Shown piece after piece: positions 48,852 through 55,982 of a stretch of DNA of 64,000 bases; the stretch's first letter is position 1, and each line of letters opens with the position of its first letter. The notes under the pieces are model-generated. The model made no database searches. It had not been told where the DNA came from and was given only the letters and a program-made list of their open reading frames with translations. Source of the stretch: Flavobacterium pectinovorum (GTDB lineage Bacteria > Bacteroidota > Bacteroidia > Flavobacteriales > Flavobacteriaceae); the NCBI RefSeq assembly GCF_006438875.1, contig NZ_RCZH01000008.1:1-64000 (forward strand), written 5' to 3'. The position numbers and the translations under genes are program-made.

Positions 48852-50099
48852 CTAGCTATCAAACTCTTCTTTTAGTATTTTCATAACATCAAGAATTGTT
48901 TCCTCTTCTAAATCTGTTCTTCTTACTAAATCTTCTACTTCTTGCTTTAAGATACTTCTAGCTGTATCTAAACCAATTTTTGCAAATTCTTCGATAACCC
49001 AGCCTTCGATTTCATCTGAAAACTCAGTTAATTCAACGTCATCATCTTCACCAGTAGCAACATCACCTTCTCTGATAACATCCAGTTCATAACCTGTTAA
49101 CTGACCTGCTAATTTAATATTGTGACCTCCTCTTCCAATTGCTTTAGATACTTCTTCTAATTTCAAGAATACTTCAGCTCTTTTGTTTTCTTCGTCAATT
49201 TTGATTGAAGAAACTTTTGCAGGGCTTAATGCTCTTGTAATAAACAATTGAATATTGCTTGTATAATTGATTACGTCGATATTTTCGTTTCCTAACTCAC
49301 GAACAATTCCGTGAATACGAGATCCTTTCATACCAACACAAGCTCCAACAGGATCAATTCTATCATCATAAGAATCTACCGCTACTTTTGCTTTTTCACC
49401 AGGAATACGAACTACATTTTTAACTGTAATTAATCCGTCAAAAACTTCCGGAATTTCTTGCTCAAACAATTTCTCTAAAAACTTCTCAGAAGTTCTAGAC
49501 ATGATAATTTGAGGTTTGTTTCCTTTTAATTCAACGCTTTCAATGATTCCACGTACGTTATCTCCTTTACGGAAAAAGTCAGACGGAATTTGTTTTTCTT
49601 TCGGAAGTACAATCTCGTTTCCTTCGTCATCTACTAAAATAACAACTCTTGGACGAACGTGGTGCACTTCGGCAGTATAAATATCACCGATAATATCTTT
49701 AAATTGTTTGTAAAGATTTGTATTATCGTGTTCGTGAATTTTAGATATTAAGTTTTGGCGTAAAGCTAAAATAGCTCTTCGTCCTAAATCAATCAATTTA
49801 ACTTCTTCAGAAACTTCTTCACCAATTTCAAAATCCGCTTCGATCATTCTTGCTTCAGTCAAAGTAATTTCTTCATTTTCAAAATCAAGATCTTCGTCAG
49901 CAACAATTACTCTTCTTCTCCATATCTCCATATCTCCTTTATCGGGATTTATAATAATATCGAAGTTATCATCAGAACCGTATTTTTTCTTCAATGCATT
50001 TCTAAACACGTCCTCTAAAATTGCCATAAGCGTTACACGATCAATAAGTTTATTATCTTTAAACTCTGAGAATGAATCGATTAATGCTAAATTTTCCAT
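48852..50099 (-). CDS. nusA: Transcription termination/antitermination factor NusA
   Basis: 415 residues. The N-terminal RNA polymerase-binding domain covers about 1-125. An S1 domain follows (GDIYTAEVHHVRPRVVILVDD), then two KH domains (VDSYDDRIDPVGACVGMKGSRI and EEVSKAIGRGGHNIKLAGQLTG in outline). The acidic C-terminal part lacks the long repeats found in Proteobacteria, as is normal for Bacteroidota. NusA binds polymerase and modulates pausing and hairpin-dependent termination. It lies 13 bp after rimP; the leader hairpin upstream of rimP is a plausible target of its own activity. Confidence 0.97.
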   Translation of the reverse strand: MENLALIDSFSEFKDNKLIDRVTLMAILEDVFRNALKKKYGSDDNFDIIINPDKGDMEIWRRRVIVADEDLDFENEEITLTEARMIEADFEIGEEVSEEVKLIDLGRRAILALRQNLISKIHEHDNTNLYKQFKDIIGDIYTAEVHHVRPRVVILVDDEGNEIVLPKEKQIPSDFFRKGDNVRGIIESVELKGNKPQIIMSRTSEKFLEKLFEQEIPEVFDGLITVKNVVRIPGEKAKVAVDSYDDRIDPVGACVGMKGSRIHGIVRELGNENIDVINYTSNIQLFITRALSPAKVSSIKIDEENKRAEVFLKLEEVSKAIGRGGHNIKLAGQLTGYELDVIREGDVATGEDDDVELTEFSDEIEGWVIEEFAKIGLDTARSILKQEVEDLVRRTDLEEETILDVMKILKEEFDS

Positions 50100-50112
50100 G
50101 CGAATTCTTTAA

Positions 50113-50577
50113 TTAAAATGTTACTGTAACAATTGCCTCTTTAATTTCTGTATAAGGTATTTGTTGCTCTTTTTGAACTGTTTCTTTTCCTTTTCCTACT
50201 TTTTTCGGTTCTCTTGCTTTCCATGACAAAATTATAAAAACATCGTTAGCTTCCACTAATTCTGCCTCAATTTTTTCAGTTTTTGTAGTAACAATCAACA
50301 TTCTACCAATATTTTTGATGTATTGTCTTGTCAATTTCAATGGCGATCCTACTCCAACCGATGCTACTTCAAGCGAAAAATCCTGTTCTTCACGATCCAG
50401 ATTATTCTCGATTGCACGACTAACATCAATACAATCCTGCAGCGCCACTCCATTATCCCCGTCTAAGCCAACACTAATTTTAAAAGAGTCGGAAATAGCC
50501 AGATCAATCAAAAAGATTGATGGTTTTTCCAGAAGAGCTTCTGTAATTAATCCGTTTACTTTTTCTTTAAATGTCAT
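50113..50577 (-). CDS. rimP: Ribosome maturation factor RimP
   Basis: 154 residues from the ATG at 50577 ([10 protein letters not shown]). An in-frame ATG at 50613 would add 12 residues ([12 protein letters not shown]) but they are encoded by the leader hairpin and T-run, so the shorter start is preferred. RimP assists 30S subunit assembly. Typical motifs: [23 protein letters not shown] and the [12 protein letters not shown] segment, which in most RimPs reads EVSSPG. It is first in the classical rimP-nusA-infB order. Confidence 0.95.
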   Translation of the reverse strand: MTFKEKVNGLITEALLEKPSIFLIDLAISDSFKISVGLDGDNGVALQDCIDVSRAIENNLDREEQDFSLEVASVGVGSPLKLTRQYIKNIGRMLIVTTKTEKIEAELVEANDVFIILSWKAREPKKVGKGKETVQKEQQIPYTEIKEAIVTVTF

Positions 50578-50585
50578 AATTTTAT

Positions 50586-50611
50586 AAAAAGAGGGGACAC
50601 TTAGTCCCCTC
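50586..50611 (-). promoter_or_regulatory. Terminator-like hairpin in the rimP-nusA-infB leader (candidate attenuator)
   Basis: A perfect 8-bp stem gaggggac (50591-50598)/gtcccctc (50604-50611) with a 5-base loop is followed on the minus strand by TTTTT (50590-50586). It lies between the predicted start (about 50633) and the rimP ATG at 50577. It has the form of an intrinsic terminator but stands at the front of the operon. Confidence 0.65.
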
Positions 50612-50639
50612 ATTATTTAGATTTTAATAAATAACGGTG

Positions 50640-50668
50640 CAAATATAGTGTTTTTTTTATAAATCAAA
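50640..50668 (-). promoter_or_regulatory. Promoter of rimP-nusA-infB
   Basis: On the minus strand TTTG (50668-50665), a 17-bp spacer and TATATTTG (50647-50640) match the Bacteroidota consensus. Predicted start is near 50633, giving a leader of about 55 nt. Confidence 0.7.
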
Positions 50669-50677
50669 ATAAATACA

Positions 50678-50705
50678 TTGCTCTAAAAATATTTCTTATC
50701 TTTAT
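50678..50705 (+). promoter_or_regulatory. Candidate promoter of the universal stress gene
   Basis: TTG (50678-50680), a 17-bp spacer and TATCTTTA (50698-50705) match with one mismatch in the -7 box. It is divergent from the rimP promoter. Confidence 0.45.
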
Positions 50706-50752
50706 GGAAGCATTAAAATAACGGAATTTTCACTATTTAATCTCTAAATATC

Positions 50753-51577
50753 ATGAAACGAATTCTAGTACCTACCGACTTCTCAGAACATGCAGAAGAC
50801 GCTTTGAAAGTTGCCGCCAAAATCGCCAAAAAAAACGATTCCGAAATTATCATTTTGCACATGCTTGAATTACCCCATCAAATGAACGATGCAATTATGG
50901 GCGGAGCAAGCATTCCGGAAACCATGCTTTTTATGAAAAAGGCAAACGAAATGCTGGACGAAATTTCATCAAAACCTTATCTTGACGGAATACAAGTGAC
51001 TGAAATCGTAAAAATGGACAAACCAATTCATGGAATTACGCAGGTAAGCAACGATTACGAAATTGACTTAATCGTAATGGGCTCACACGGGTCATCCGGA
51101 ATTGAAGAACTTTTAATAGGCTCCAATACCGAAAAAGTAGTACGGAATTCTGATATTCCGGTTTTAGTAATCAAAAAAGACATTACAGACTTCAAAGTTG
51201 GGAATATCGTTTTTGCTTCTGATTTTTCTGAAGAAACCAAAAAACCATTCGAAAAACTTTTAAACTTCACTAAATTCTTCGAATCAAAAATTCATTTAGT
51301 CACAATCTGTACTCCAAATAGCTTTAAACCAACTCACGTTATCCAAAAAGCGATGAGCGATTTTATATCTGAATTCAATCTCACCAATTACACCACTCAA
51401 ATCTATAATGACACCAATATCGAAAAAGGAATTATCAATTTTGCCAACAGCATAAATGCAGATATTATTGGAATGTGTACACACGGAAGAACTGGTTTCG
51501 CTCACTTTTTTAACGGAAGTATTAGCGAAGGTTTAGTAAATCACACTGTAAAACCCGTGGTTACTTTTAAAATTTAA
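50753..51577 (+). CDS. Tandem-domain universal stress protein (UspA family)
   Basis: 274 residues forming two Usp domains. Domain 1 (1-about 142) starts KRILVPTDFSEHAEDAL and has the ATP-binding motif GSHGSSGIEELLIGSNTEKV. Domain 2 (about 150-274) starts GNIVFASDFSEETKKP and ends CTHGRTGFAHFFNGSISEGL. Both retain the G-2x-G-9x-G-S/T type pattern. Cytoplasmic Usp proteins help survival under stress or growth arrest. It has its own promoter and a terminator, so it is probably monocistronic. Confidence 0.93.
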   Translation: MKRILVPTDFSEHAEDALKVAAKIAKKNDSEIIILHMLELPHQMNDAIMGGASIPETMLFMKKANEMLDEISSKPYLDGIQVTEIVKMDKPIHGITQVSNDYEIDLIVMGSHGSSGIEELLIGSNTEKVVRNSDIPVLVIKKDITDFKVGNIVFASDFSEETKKPFEKLLNFTKFFESKIHLVTICTPNSFKPTHVIQKAMSDFISEFNLTNYTTQIYNDTNIEKGIINFANSINADIIGMCTHGRTGFAHFFNGSISEGLVNHTVKPVVTFKI

Positions 51578-51616
51578 GTAAAATATAAAACCAAAATTAA
51601 CCTTGTTTAATCCCAT

Positions 51617-51646
51617 AAAAAGTCTTCATTTGAGGGCTTTTTTTTT
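51617..51646 (+). terminator. Terminator of the universal stress gene
   Basis: The stem aaagtcttca/tgagggcttt includes two G:U pairs and is followed by eight or more T residues, about 40 bp after the stop. Confidence 0.6.
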
Positions 51647-51687
51647 ATGAAATTCAATCAGTTTAATGAGTTTAAAGAAAAACACGC

Positions 51688-51728
51688 GAGCTTTACAACA
51701 AAGCACAATTGAGCTTTTCAACAAAGCA
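51688..51728. promoter_or_regulatory. Two palindromic direct repeats upstream of the aldehyde dehydrogenase (candidate operator)
   Basis: Two 18-bp copies, gagctttacaacaaagca (51688-51705) and gagcttttcaacaaagca (51711-51728), differ at one base and are 23 bp apart. Each contains the palindrome GCTTT-N5-AAAGC. They end 54 bp before the dehydrogenase ATG, a normal position for regulator sites. Confidence 0.65.
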
Positions 51729-51782
51729 GAAGACGTGATTTATATAGAAATTTGTCAAATAAAATTCATAACATAATACAAC

Positions 51783-53198
51783 ATGAAAACAATAGACAAA
51801 ATCTATATCAATGGAGAATTTGTTACTCCGCTAGGACAAGAATATTTTGACCTTATAAGTCCAACAACAAACGAAAAACTAGGAAGAGTTCGCTTAGGAA
51901 ACACAGAAGACACTCAAAATGCAATAATTGCAGCTAAAAATGCTTTTAAAACTTTCTCCAAAACCACAATCGCAGAAAGAGTTCAATATCTGCAAAACAT
52001 AAAAACGGCAATCGAGAAAAGAAAAACCGATTTTATTGATATCATGATTGAAGAATACGGCGGAACACGCCAGTTTGCAACCATAAGCTATGAATACATG
52101 TTAAAAGGCTTTGACTCTGCAATCAACTTATTAAACACCTATGATTTCACCAAAAAAATGGGAGAATCAGAAGTTCAAATGACACCTCTTGGAGTAGTTG
52201 GCATCATTATCCCATGGAATTCCAGCAACGGTTTTATCTGCAGCAAACTGTCAACAGCAATTGTCGCAGGATGCACAACGGTTATAAAACCAAGCGAAAT
52301 GAGCGCACAACAAACACAATTAATCGCAGAATGCCTTCACGAAGCAGGTTTACCAAAAGGCGTTTATAATATTGTAAACGGACTTGGTGATGTTGTTGGA
52401 GCCGAAATAAGTCGAAATCCTGATATTGCTAAAATTTCTTTTACCGGATCGACCACCGTTGGAAAAATCATTGCAAAAGAAGCCATCAACACCATGAAAC
52501 GTGTCACGCTGGAACTTGGAGGAAAATCTCCAAATATTATTTTGGATGATGCCGATCTTTCAAAAGCAATCCCACTAGCAATGAGCGCCGCCTATATGAA
52601 CAATGGACAAGCGTGCATTGCCGGAACAAGATTATTAATTCCAGAAACTAAACTCGAAGAAGTCAAACTCCTGATAAAAGAAATAGTTTCAAACACAATT
52701 GTTGGCGATCCAAAAAACGAAACTACAGCAGTTGGACCAATGGTAAGCACTAAACAATATGCCCGCGTTCAGGATTATATTCAAATAGGAATAAATGAAG
52801 GTGCCGAAGTTCTAATTGGAGGCTTAGGAAAACCCGAAGGATTAGAAAACGGAAATTTTGTAAAACCTACCGTTTTCATCAACGTAAACAACCAAATGCG
52901 TATTGCCAGAGAAGAAATATTTGGTCCCGTTTTATCGATCATTACCTATAAAACCGAAGAAGAAGCGATCGAAATAGCAAACGACACCACATACGGACTA
53001 CAAGCCTACGTAAGTTCTTCGGATGCAAAAAGAGCCAACAAAGTAGCTTCGCAAATCAATGCAGGGCGAGTACAAATAAACGGAATCGGACATGATCCGA
53101 TGGCGCCTTTTGGCGGATTCAAACAGTCAGGAATAGGCAGAGAATTTGGCGTTTTAGGACTCGAAGCCTATCTCGAACCAAGAGCATTAATTCAATAA
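51783..53198 (+). CDS. NAD(P)-dependent aldehyde dehydrogenase
   Basis: 471 residues, full length for the family. It oxidises an aldehyde to the acid with NAD(P)+ in the cytoplasm. The cofactor motif is FTGSTTVGK, the catalytic glutamate is Glu244 in TLELGGKSP, and the nucleophile is Cys278 in NNGQACIAG. EEIFGPVLS and the C-terminal MAPFGGFKQSGIGRE are also present. The substrate cannot be told from sequence. Two palindromic sites precede it and an AraC regulator follows on the same strand after a terminator, suggesting regulated expression. Confidence 0.95.
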   Translation: MKTIDKIYINGEFVTPLGQEYFDLISPTTNEKLGRVRLGNTEDTQNAIIAAKNAFKTFSKTTIAERVQYLQNIKTAIEKRKTDFIDIMIEEYGGTRQFATISYEYMLKGFDSAINLLNTYDFTKKMGESEVQMTPLGVVGIIIPWNSSNGFICSKLSTAIVAGCTTVIKPSEMSAQQTQLIAECLHEAGLPKGVYNIVNGLGDVVGAEISRNPDIAKISFTGSTTVGKIIAKEAINTMKRVTLELGGKSPNIILDDADLSKAIPLAMSAAYMNNGQACIAGTRLLIPETKLEEVKLLIKEIVSNTIVGDPKNETTAVGPMVSTKQYARVQDYIQIGINEGAEVLIGGLGKPEGLENGNFVKPTVFINVNNQMRIAREEIFGPVLSIITYKTEEEAIEIANDTTYGLQAYVSSSDAKRANKVASQINAGRVQINGIGHDPMAPFGGFKQSGIGREFGVLGLEAYLEPRALIQ

Positions 53199-53210
53199 AA
53201 AATAATTTCC

Positions 53211-53256
53211 AAAGATCCGGACATCTTTAATACGAAAAGATTTTCCGGATCTTTTT
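53211..53256 (+). terminator. Terminator of the aldehyde dehydrogenase gene
   Basis: An 11-bp stem (53211-53221 with 53244-53254, core agatccgga/tccggatct) encloses a second 6-bp stem (atcttt/aaagat, 53223-53228 and 53236-53241). It ends in a T-run, 13 bp after the stop. Confidence 0.8.
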
Positions 53257-53270
53257 GTAACTTTACAATT

Positions 53271-54077
53271 ATGAGCGCAAAAACAAATACAAAACCAAAA
53301 ATACTTTACTCCTGCTATTACGCACGCAGTCGTGAAGGCGAGCATTTTATACCCGAACATGTATTTAGCTATCAGATTTCAGGCGAAATGACAGCCTCAG
53401 ACAGTAAAAACACTTATCATACAAAAGCGGGAGATTTTCGCTTTAGCAAAAGAAATCATCTTGCAAAATTCACCAAAATACCACCTGACGGAGGAGAATT
53501 CAAAACCATATCTCTTTTTCTGGATCAGGAAATTCTGCGCGAAATAAGCAAAGAATATGATTTCAAAATTGACAAAAGAACAGATTCAGAAGCCATGATT
53601 ATACTAGCACCAAACCCGCTTTATAAATCTTTCATGGAATCACTTATATCCTATCTTGAAGTCGAACAAGAAGACAATCAAACGCTTTTTAATTTAAAAA
53701 TAAAAGAAGCCATTCATCTCTTACTTAAAGCAAACCCCGAATTAAAAGACATCTTATTTGATTTTACCGAACCAGGAAAAATGGATCTGGAAGCTTTTAT
53801 GAACAAGAATTTTCATTTTAATGTACACCTAAACCGCTTTGCTTATCTCACCGGCAGAAGCCTGGCGACATTCAAAAGGGATTTTCAGAAAGTATTTCAA
53901 CAAACACCCGGAAAGTGGTTATTAAACAAAAGACTTCAGGAAGCTTATTATTTGATTAGTCAGGGAAACCCGCCATCAGAAGTTTATATCGGCGTTGGTT
54001 TTGAAGATTTATCTCATTTTTCATTTTCATTCAAAAAGAAATTTGGCGTGGTTCCTTCTTCTTTATTCGCGAAATAA
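53271..54077 (+). CDS. AraC-family transcriptional regulator
   Basis: 268 residues. The N-terminal half is a sensor domain of the ExsA/GadX-like type (FSYQISGEMTASDS, HTKAGDFRFSKRNHLAKF). The C-terminal AraC DNA-binding domain has LNRFAYLTGRSLATFKRDFQKVF and a second helix-turn-helix (VYIGVGFEDLSHFSFSFKKKFGVVPS). It lies directly downstream of the aldehyde dehydrogenase and is a reasonable candidate regulator for it; this is inference from position. It converges on a tRNA-Gln gene. Confidence 0.92.
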   Translation: MSAKTNTKPKILYSCYYARSREGEHFIPEHVFSYQISGEMTASDSKNTYHTKAGDFRFSKRNHLAKFTKIPPDGGEFKTISLFLDQEILREISKEYDFKIDKRTDSEAMIILAPNPLYKSFMESLISYLEVEQEDNQTLFNLKIKEAIHLLLKANPELKDILFDFTEPGKMDLEAFMNKNFHFNVHLNRFAYLTGRSLATFKRDFQKVFQQTPGKWLLNKRLQEAYYLISQGNPPSEVYIGVGFEDLSHFSFSFKKKFGVVPSSLFAK

Positions 54078-54127
54078 AAAAACTTTAAAAAACAAAATAT
54101 AGCAACACGAAACTTTATTGCATAAAA

Positions 54128-54151
54128 AAAGCCTCTCGATTGAGAGGCTTT
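54128..54151 (-). terminator. Terminator of the first tRNA-Gln gene
   Basis: A 10-bp stem aaagcctctc/gagaggcttt with loop GATT is followed by a T-run on the minus strand, directly after the tRNA 3' end. Confidence 0.85.
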
Positions 54152-54156
54152 TTTTG

Positions 54157-54227
54157 TTGGTCTACAAGGACTCGAACCTTGAAAGACTGCACCAAAAACA
54201 GTTGTGTTACCATTACACCATAGACCA
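54157..54227 (-). tRNA. trnQ: tRNA-Gln (anticodon TTG), copy 1
   Basis: 71 nt folding as a full cloverleaf: acceptor TGGTCTA/TAGACCA with discriminator A, D arm GTGT/ACAC with loop AATGGTA, anticodon arm ACTGT-TTTTGGT-GCAGT with anticodon TTG, and T arm CAAGG-TTCGAGT-CCTTG. The CCA end is not encoded. The gene body is identical to copy 2 at 55667-55737. Confidence 0.96.
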
Positions 54228-54247
54228 GCAGTGCTGTTAAGCGAGTG

Positions 54248-54278
54248 CAAATTTAAAACTTTTTTTAGTATATGCAAA
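54248..54278 (-). promoter_or_regulatory. Promoter of tRNA-Gln copy 1
   Basis: On the minus strand TTTG (54278-54275), a 19-bp spacer and TAAATTTG (54255-54248). It lies 20 bp before the tRNA 5' end. Confidence 0.7.
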
Positions 54279-54411
54279 TTTTTTATATCATCTCATACAA
54301 CAAAACCTTTTTACAAAAAAATCCAAATCAAAAAAAGATTAAAAACAAAAAAGAAGTCACTGAATTAACCACCACTCTTTCAATCACATCACCACTTATT
54401 CATCAAGCCAA

Positions 54412-55467
54412 CTAATTGCTTAAAGAATTAAACTTTGACTGAAAATCAGAAATTTTCACAAAAGAAGTCTCAGCTCTCAAATACAAGTCTTTGTCTTTAA
54501 TTTTTATCTCCGCAAAAGAACCCAAATCAATTACCGAATGATCATTCCCTGACTTTATTTTTATTTTTCCGCCCTTAAAAAGAGTTAACGCATTATTTTG
54601 AAGATTTAGTTTGTAAATCCCCTTACCTCCAATCAAAACGTACAAATCTCCCTTTGAATCAAAAGAAACACTCCTATAATCATCTGTTGAACTAGAAATC
54701 AAGGTAACTACCTTCCATGCATTGTTCACAAATTCCATTTTTCTAATATTATAACTCAAAAAATTCTCATTAACACGCCATTTATCAACTATATAAAAAG
54801 TTCCATCTTGAGAAATCATTTCATTCACATCGCCAAAACCAGCATCCTGACCTATTCCATCTTTTATCACATTTTTTCCAGAACCAGCTACAAAAGTCTC
54901 TGATTTTGATTCCAAAAACACGCGCTTTATAGTTCTTTCATTAGAATCAAAAACAAAACATGTTTTATCATTAACAGCAGTAAAGACCCACAACCTACTT
55001 CTATCAAAAAATGGAGAAGGACCTGGAGAACTAAGTGGAGCCATTGTATAAAAAGGTTCCAACTTTGAAAAATTATCCTTAAACAGAAACATTTTGTCGT
55101 AATCAACATCATGAATAGGCGCAATCAAAAAAACATTTCCTTCATTTGTCAACATTAATTGACTCTGATAAAACCCTATAATATTCAACATCTTAAGAGG
55201 CTTTACATTTCCTAATAAATCAACCTTCATAAAAGCCACAGAGTCTTTCCCTTCGCCACGCCACTCTCCTACTTTAAAAATAGTATTATCATTGTTTATA
55301 ACAAAATCATCAATCTCCTCATTCAAGACATAATCGGCTTCAACTTCTGTTTTTATCTCTTTTACAGGCTCTTTTGAAGGCTCTTTTTCAAGATCTGAAT
55401 CAGAATTACAACCATTAAACACCAAAAACAAACACATCATCCCAACTAGTAAAATTCTATTTCCCAT
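54412..55467 (-). CDS. NHL-repeat-like lipoprotein
   Basis: 351 residues. The N-terminus is a lipoprotein signal with the lipobox FNGC (Cys20), followed by an Asp/Glu/Lys-rich tether. The body looks like a beta-propeller: FVAGSGKNVIKDGIGQDAGF then FYIVDKWRVNENFL is a recognisable NHL-type blade, and later blades read SFDSKGDLYVLIGGKGIYKL. No catalytic motif is visible. It is probably an envelope protein binding a carbohydrate or protein partner; this is inference. It is the only gene between two tRNA-Gln copies and has its own promoter. Confidence 0.75.
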   Translation of the reverse strand: MGNRILLVGMMCLFLVFNGCNSDSDLEKEPSKEPVKEIKTEVEADYVLNEEIDDFVINNDNTIFKVGEWRGEGKDSVAFMKVDLLGNVKPLKMLNIIGFYQSQLMLTNEGNVFLIAPIHDVDYDKMFLFKDNFSKLEPFYTMAPLSSPGPSPFFDRSRLWVFTAVNDKTCFVFDSNERTIKRVFLESKSETFVAGSGKNVIKDGIGQDAGFGDVNEMISQDGTFYIVDKWRVNENFLSYNIRKMEFVNNAWKVVTLISSSTDDYRSVSFDSKGDLYVLIGGKGIYKLNLQNNALTLFKGGKIKIKSGNDHSVIDLGSFAEIKIKDKDLYLRAETSFVKISDFQSKFNSLSN

Positions 55468-55532
55468 TTATTTTATTTATTTTTATTTTTCCCTAAATAA
55501 TCACGCACTGAAACACAAATACAATCTTCAAA

Positions 55533-55561
55533 CAAATATACAATCTCATCGTAACCACAAA
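55533..55561 (-). promoter_or_regulatory. Promoter of the NHL-like lipoprotein gene
   Basis: On the minus strand TTTG (55561-55558), a 17-bp spacer and TATATTTG (55540-55533). The leader would be about 60 nt. Confidence 0.65.
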
Positions 55562-55638
55562 TACAACTTCCTCTTTTTTTTATTGCTCTATGAATTTTTT
55601 TTGATTCGACGAAAATCCTTAAATTTATTGCATAAAAA

Positions 55639-55662
55639 AAAGCCTCTCGATTGAGAGGCTTT
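55639..55662 (-). terminator. Terminator of the second tRNA-Gln gene
   Basis: The same 10-bp stem and GATT loop as copy 1, followed by an A-run on the plus strand (T-run on the minus strand). Confidence 0.85.
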
Positions 55663-55666
55663 TATG

Positions 55667-55737
55667 TTGGTCTACAAGGACTCGAACCTTGAAAGACTGC
55701 ACCAAAAACAGTTGTGTTACCATTACACCATAGACCA
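55667..55737 (-). tRNA. trnQ: tRNA-Gln (anticodon TTG), copy 2
   Basis: 71 nt, identical in sequence to the copy at 54157-54227, with the same cloverleaf and anticodon TTG and no encoded CCA. Confidence 0.96.
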
Positions 55738-55757
55738 GCGTTGCTGTTAAGCGAGTG

Positions 55758-55788
55758 CAAATTTAAAGCTTTTTTTAGTTTGTGCAAA
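55758..55788 (-). promoter_or_regulatory. Promoter of tRNA-Gln copy 2
   Basis: TTTG (55788-55785), a 19-bp spacer and TAAATTTG (55765-55758) on the minus strand, as in copy 1. Confidence 0.7.
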
Positions 55789-55887
55789 CTTTTTGAAGAA
55801 AAAAAATCATTTTTTTTGATTTTTTTATCTTTAAAATTCGCAATTCCCACACAAGTATTTCACAAACAACGTATTACTTCATTCAAA

Positions 55888-55895
55888 TACTTTTG
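55888..55895 (+). promoter_or_regulatory. -7 box of the DUF2723 gene
   Basis: TACTTTTG matches TAnnTTTG. No clear TTG is present at 17-19 bp upstream. The leader would be about 80 nt. Confidence 0.4.
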
Positions 55896-55982
55896 TAGAA
55901 TTTTATGTTAATGGTCGTTTCTTTAAACAAAAAAACATTTTCTTTGTAGGATAGAAAACATACAAAATTTTAACACCTAAAT

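Larger units (their letters stand above)
54114..54284. repeat. Left 171-bp direct repeat carrying tRNA-Gln
   Basis: This copy covers a terminator, the tRNA gene and its promoter. It is nearly identical to 55624-55794, offset by exactly 1510 bp. Differences are a few bases in the A/T runs and in the outer promoter. Confidence 0.85.
55624..55794. repeat. Right 171-bp direct repeat carrying tRNA-Gln
   Basis: Second copy of the 54114-54284 segment, in the same orientation and the same length. It includes a terminator, the tRNA and its promoter. Confidence 0.85.

Noticed and set aside
54014..54277. Apparent protein ORFs across both tRNA-Gln genes (also 55662-55850), reading WCNGNTTVFGAVFQGSSPC
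   Set aside because: They are antisense or sense readings of the tRNA and its flanks; the cloverleaf, promoter and terminator explain the sequence.
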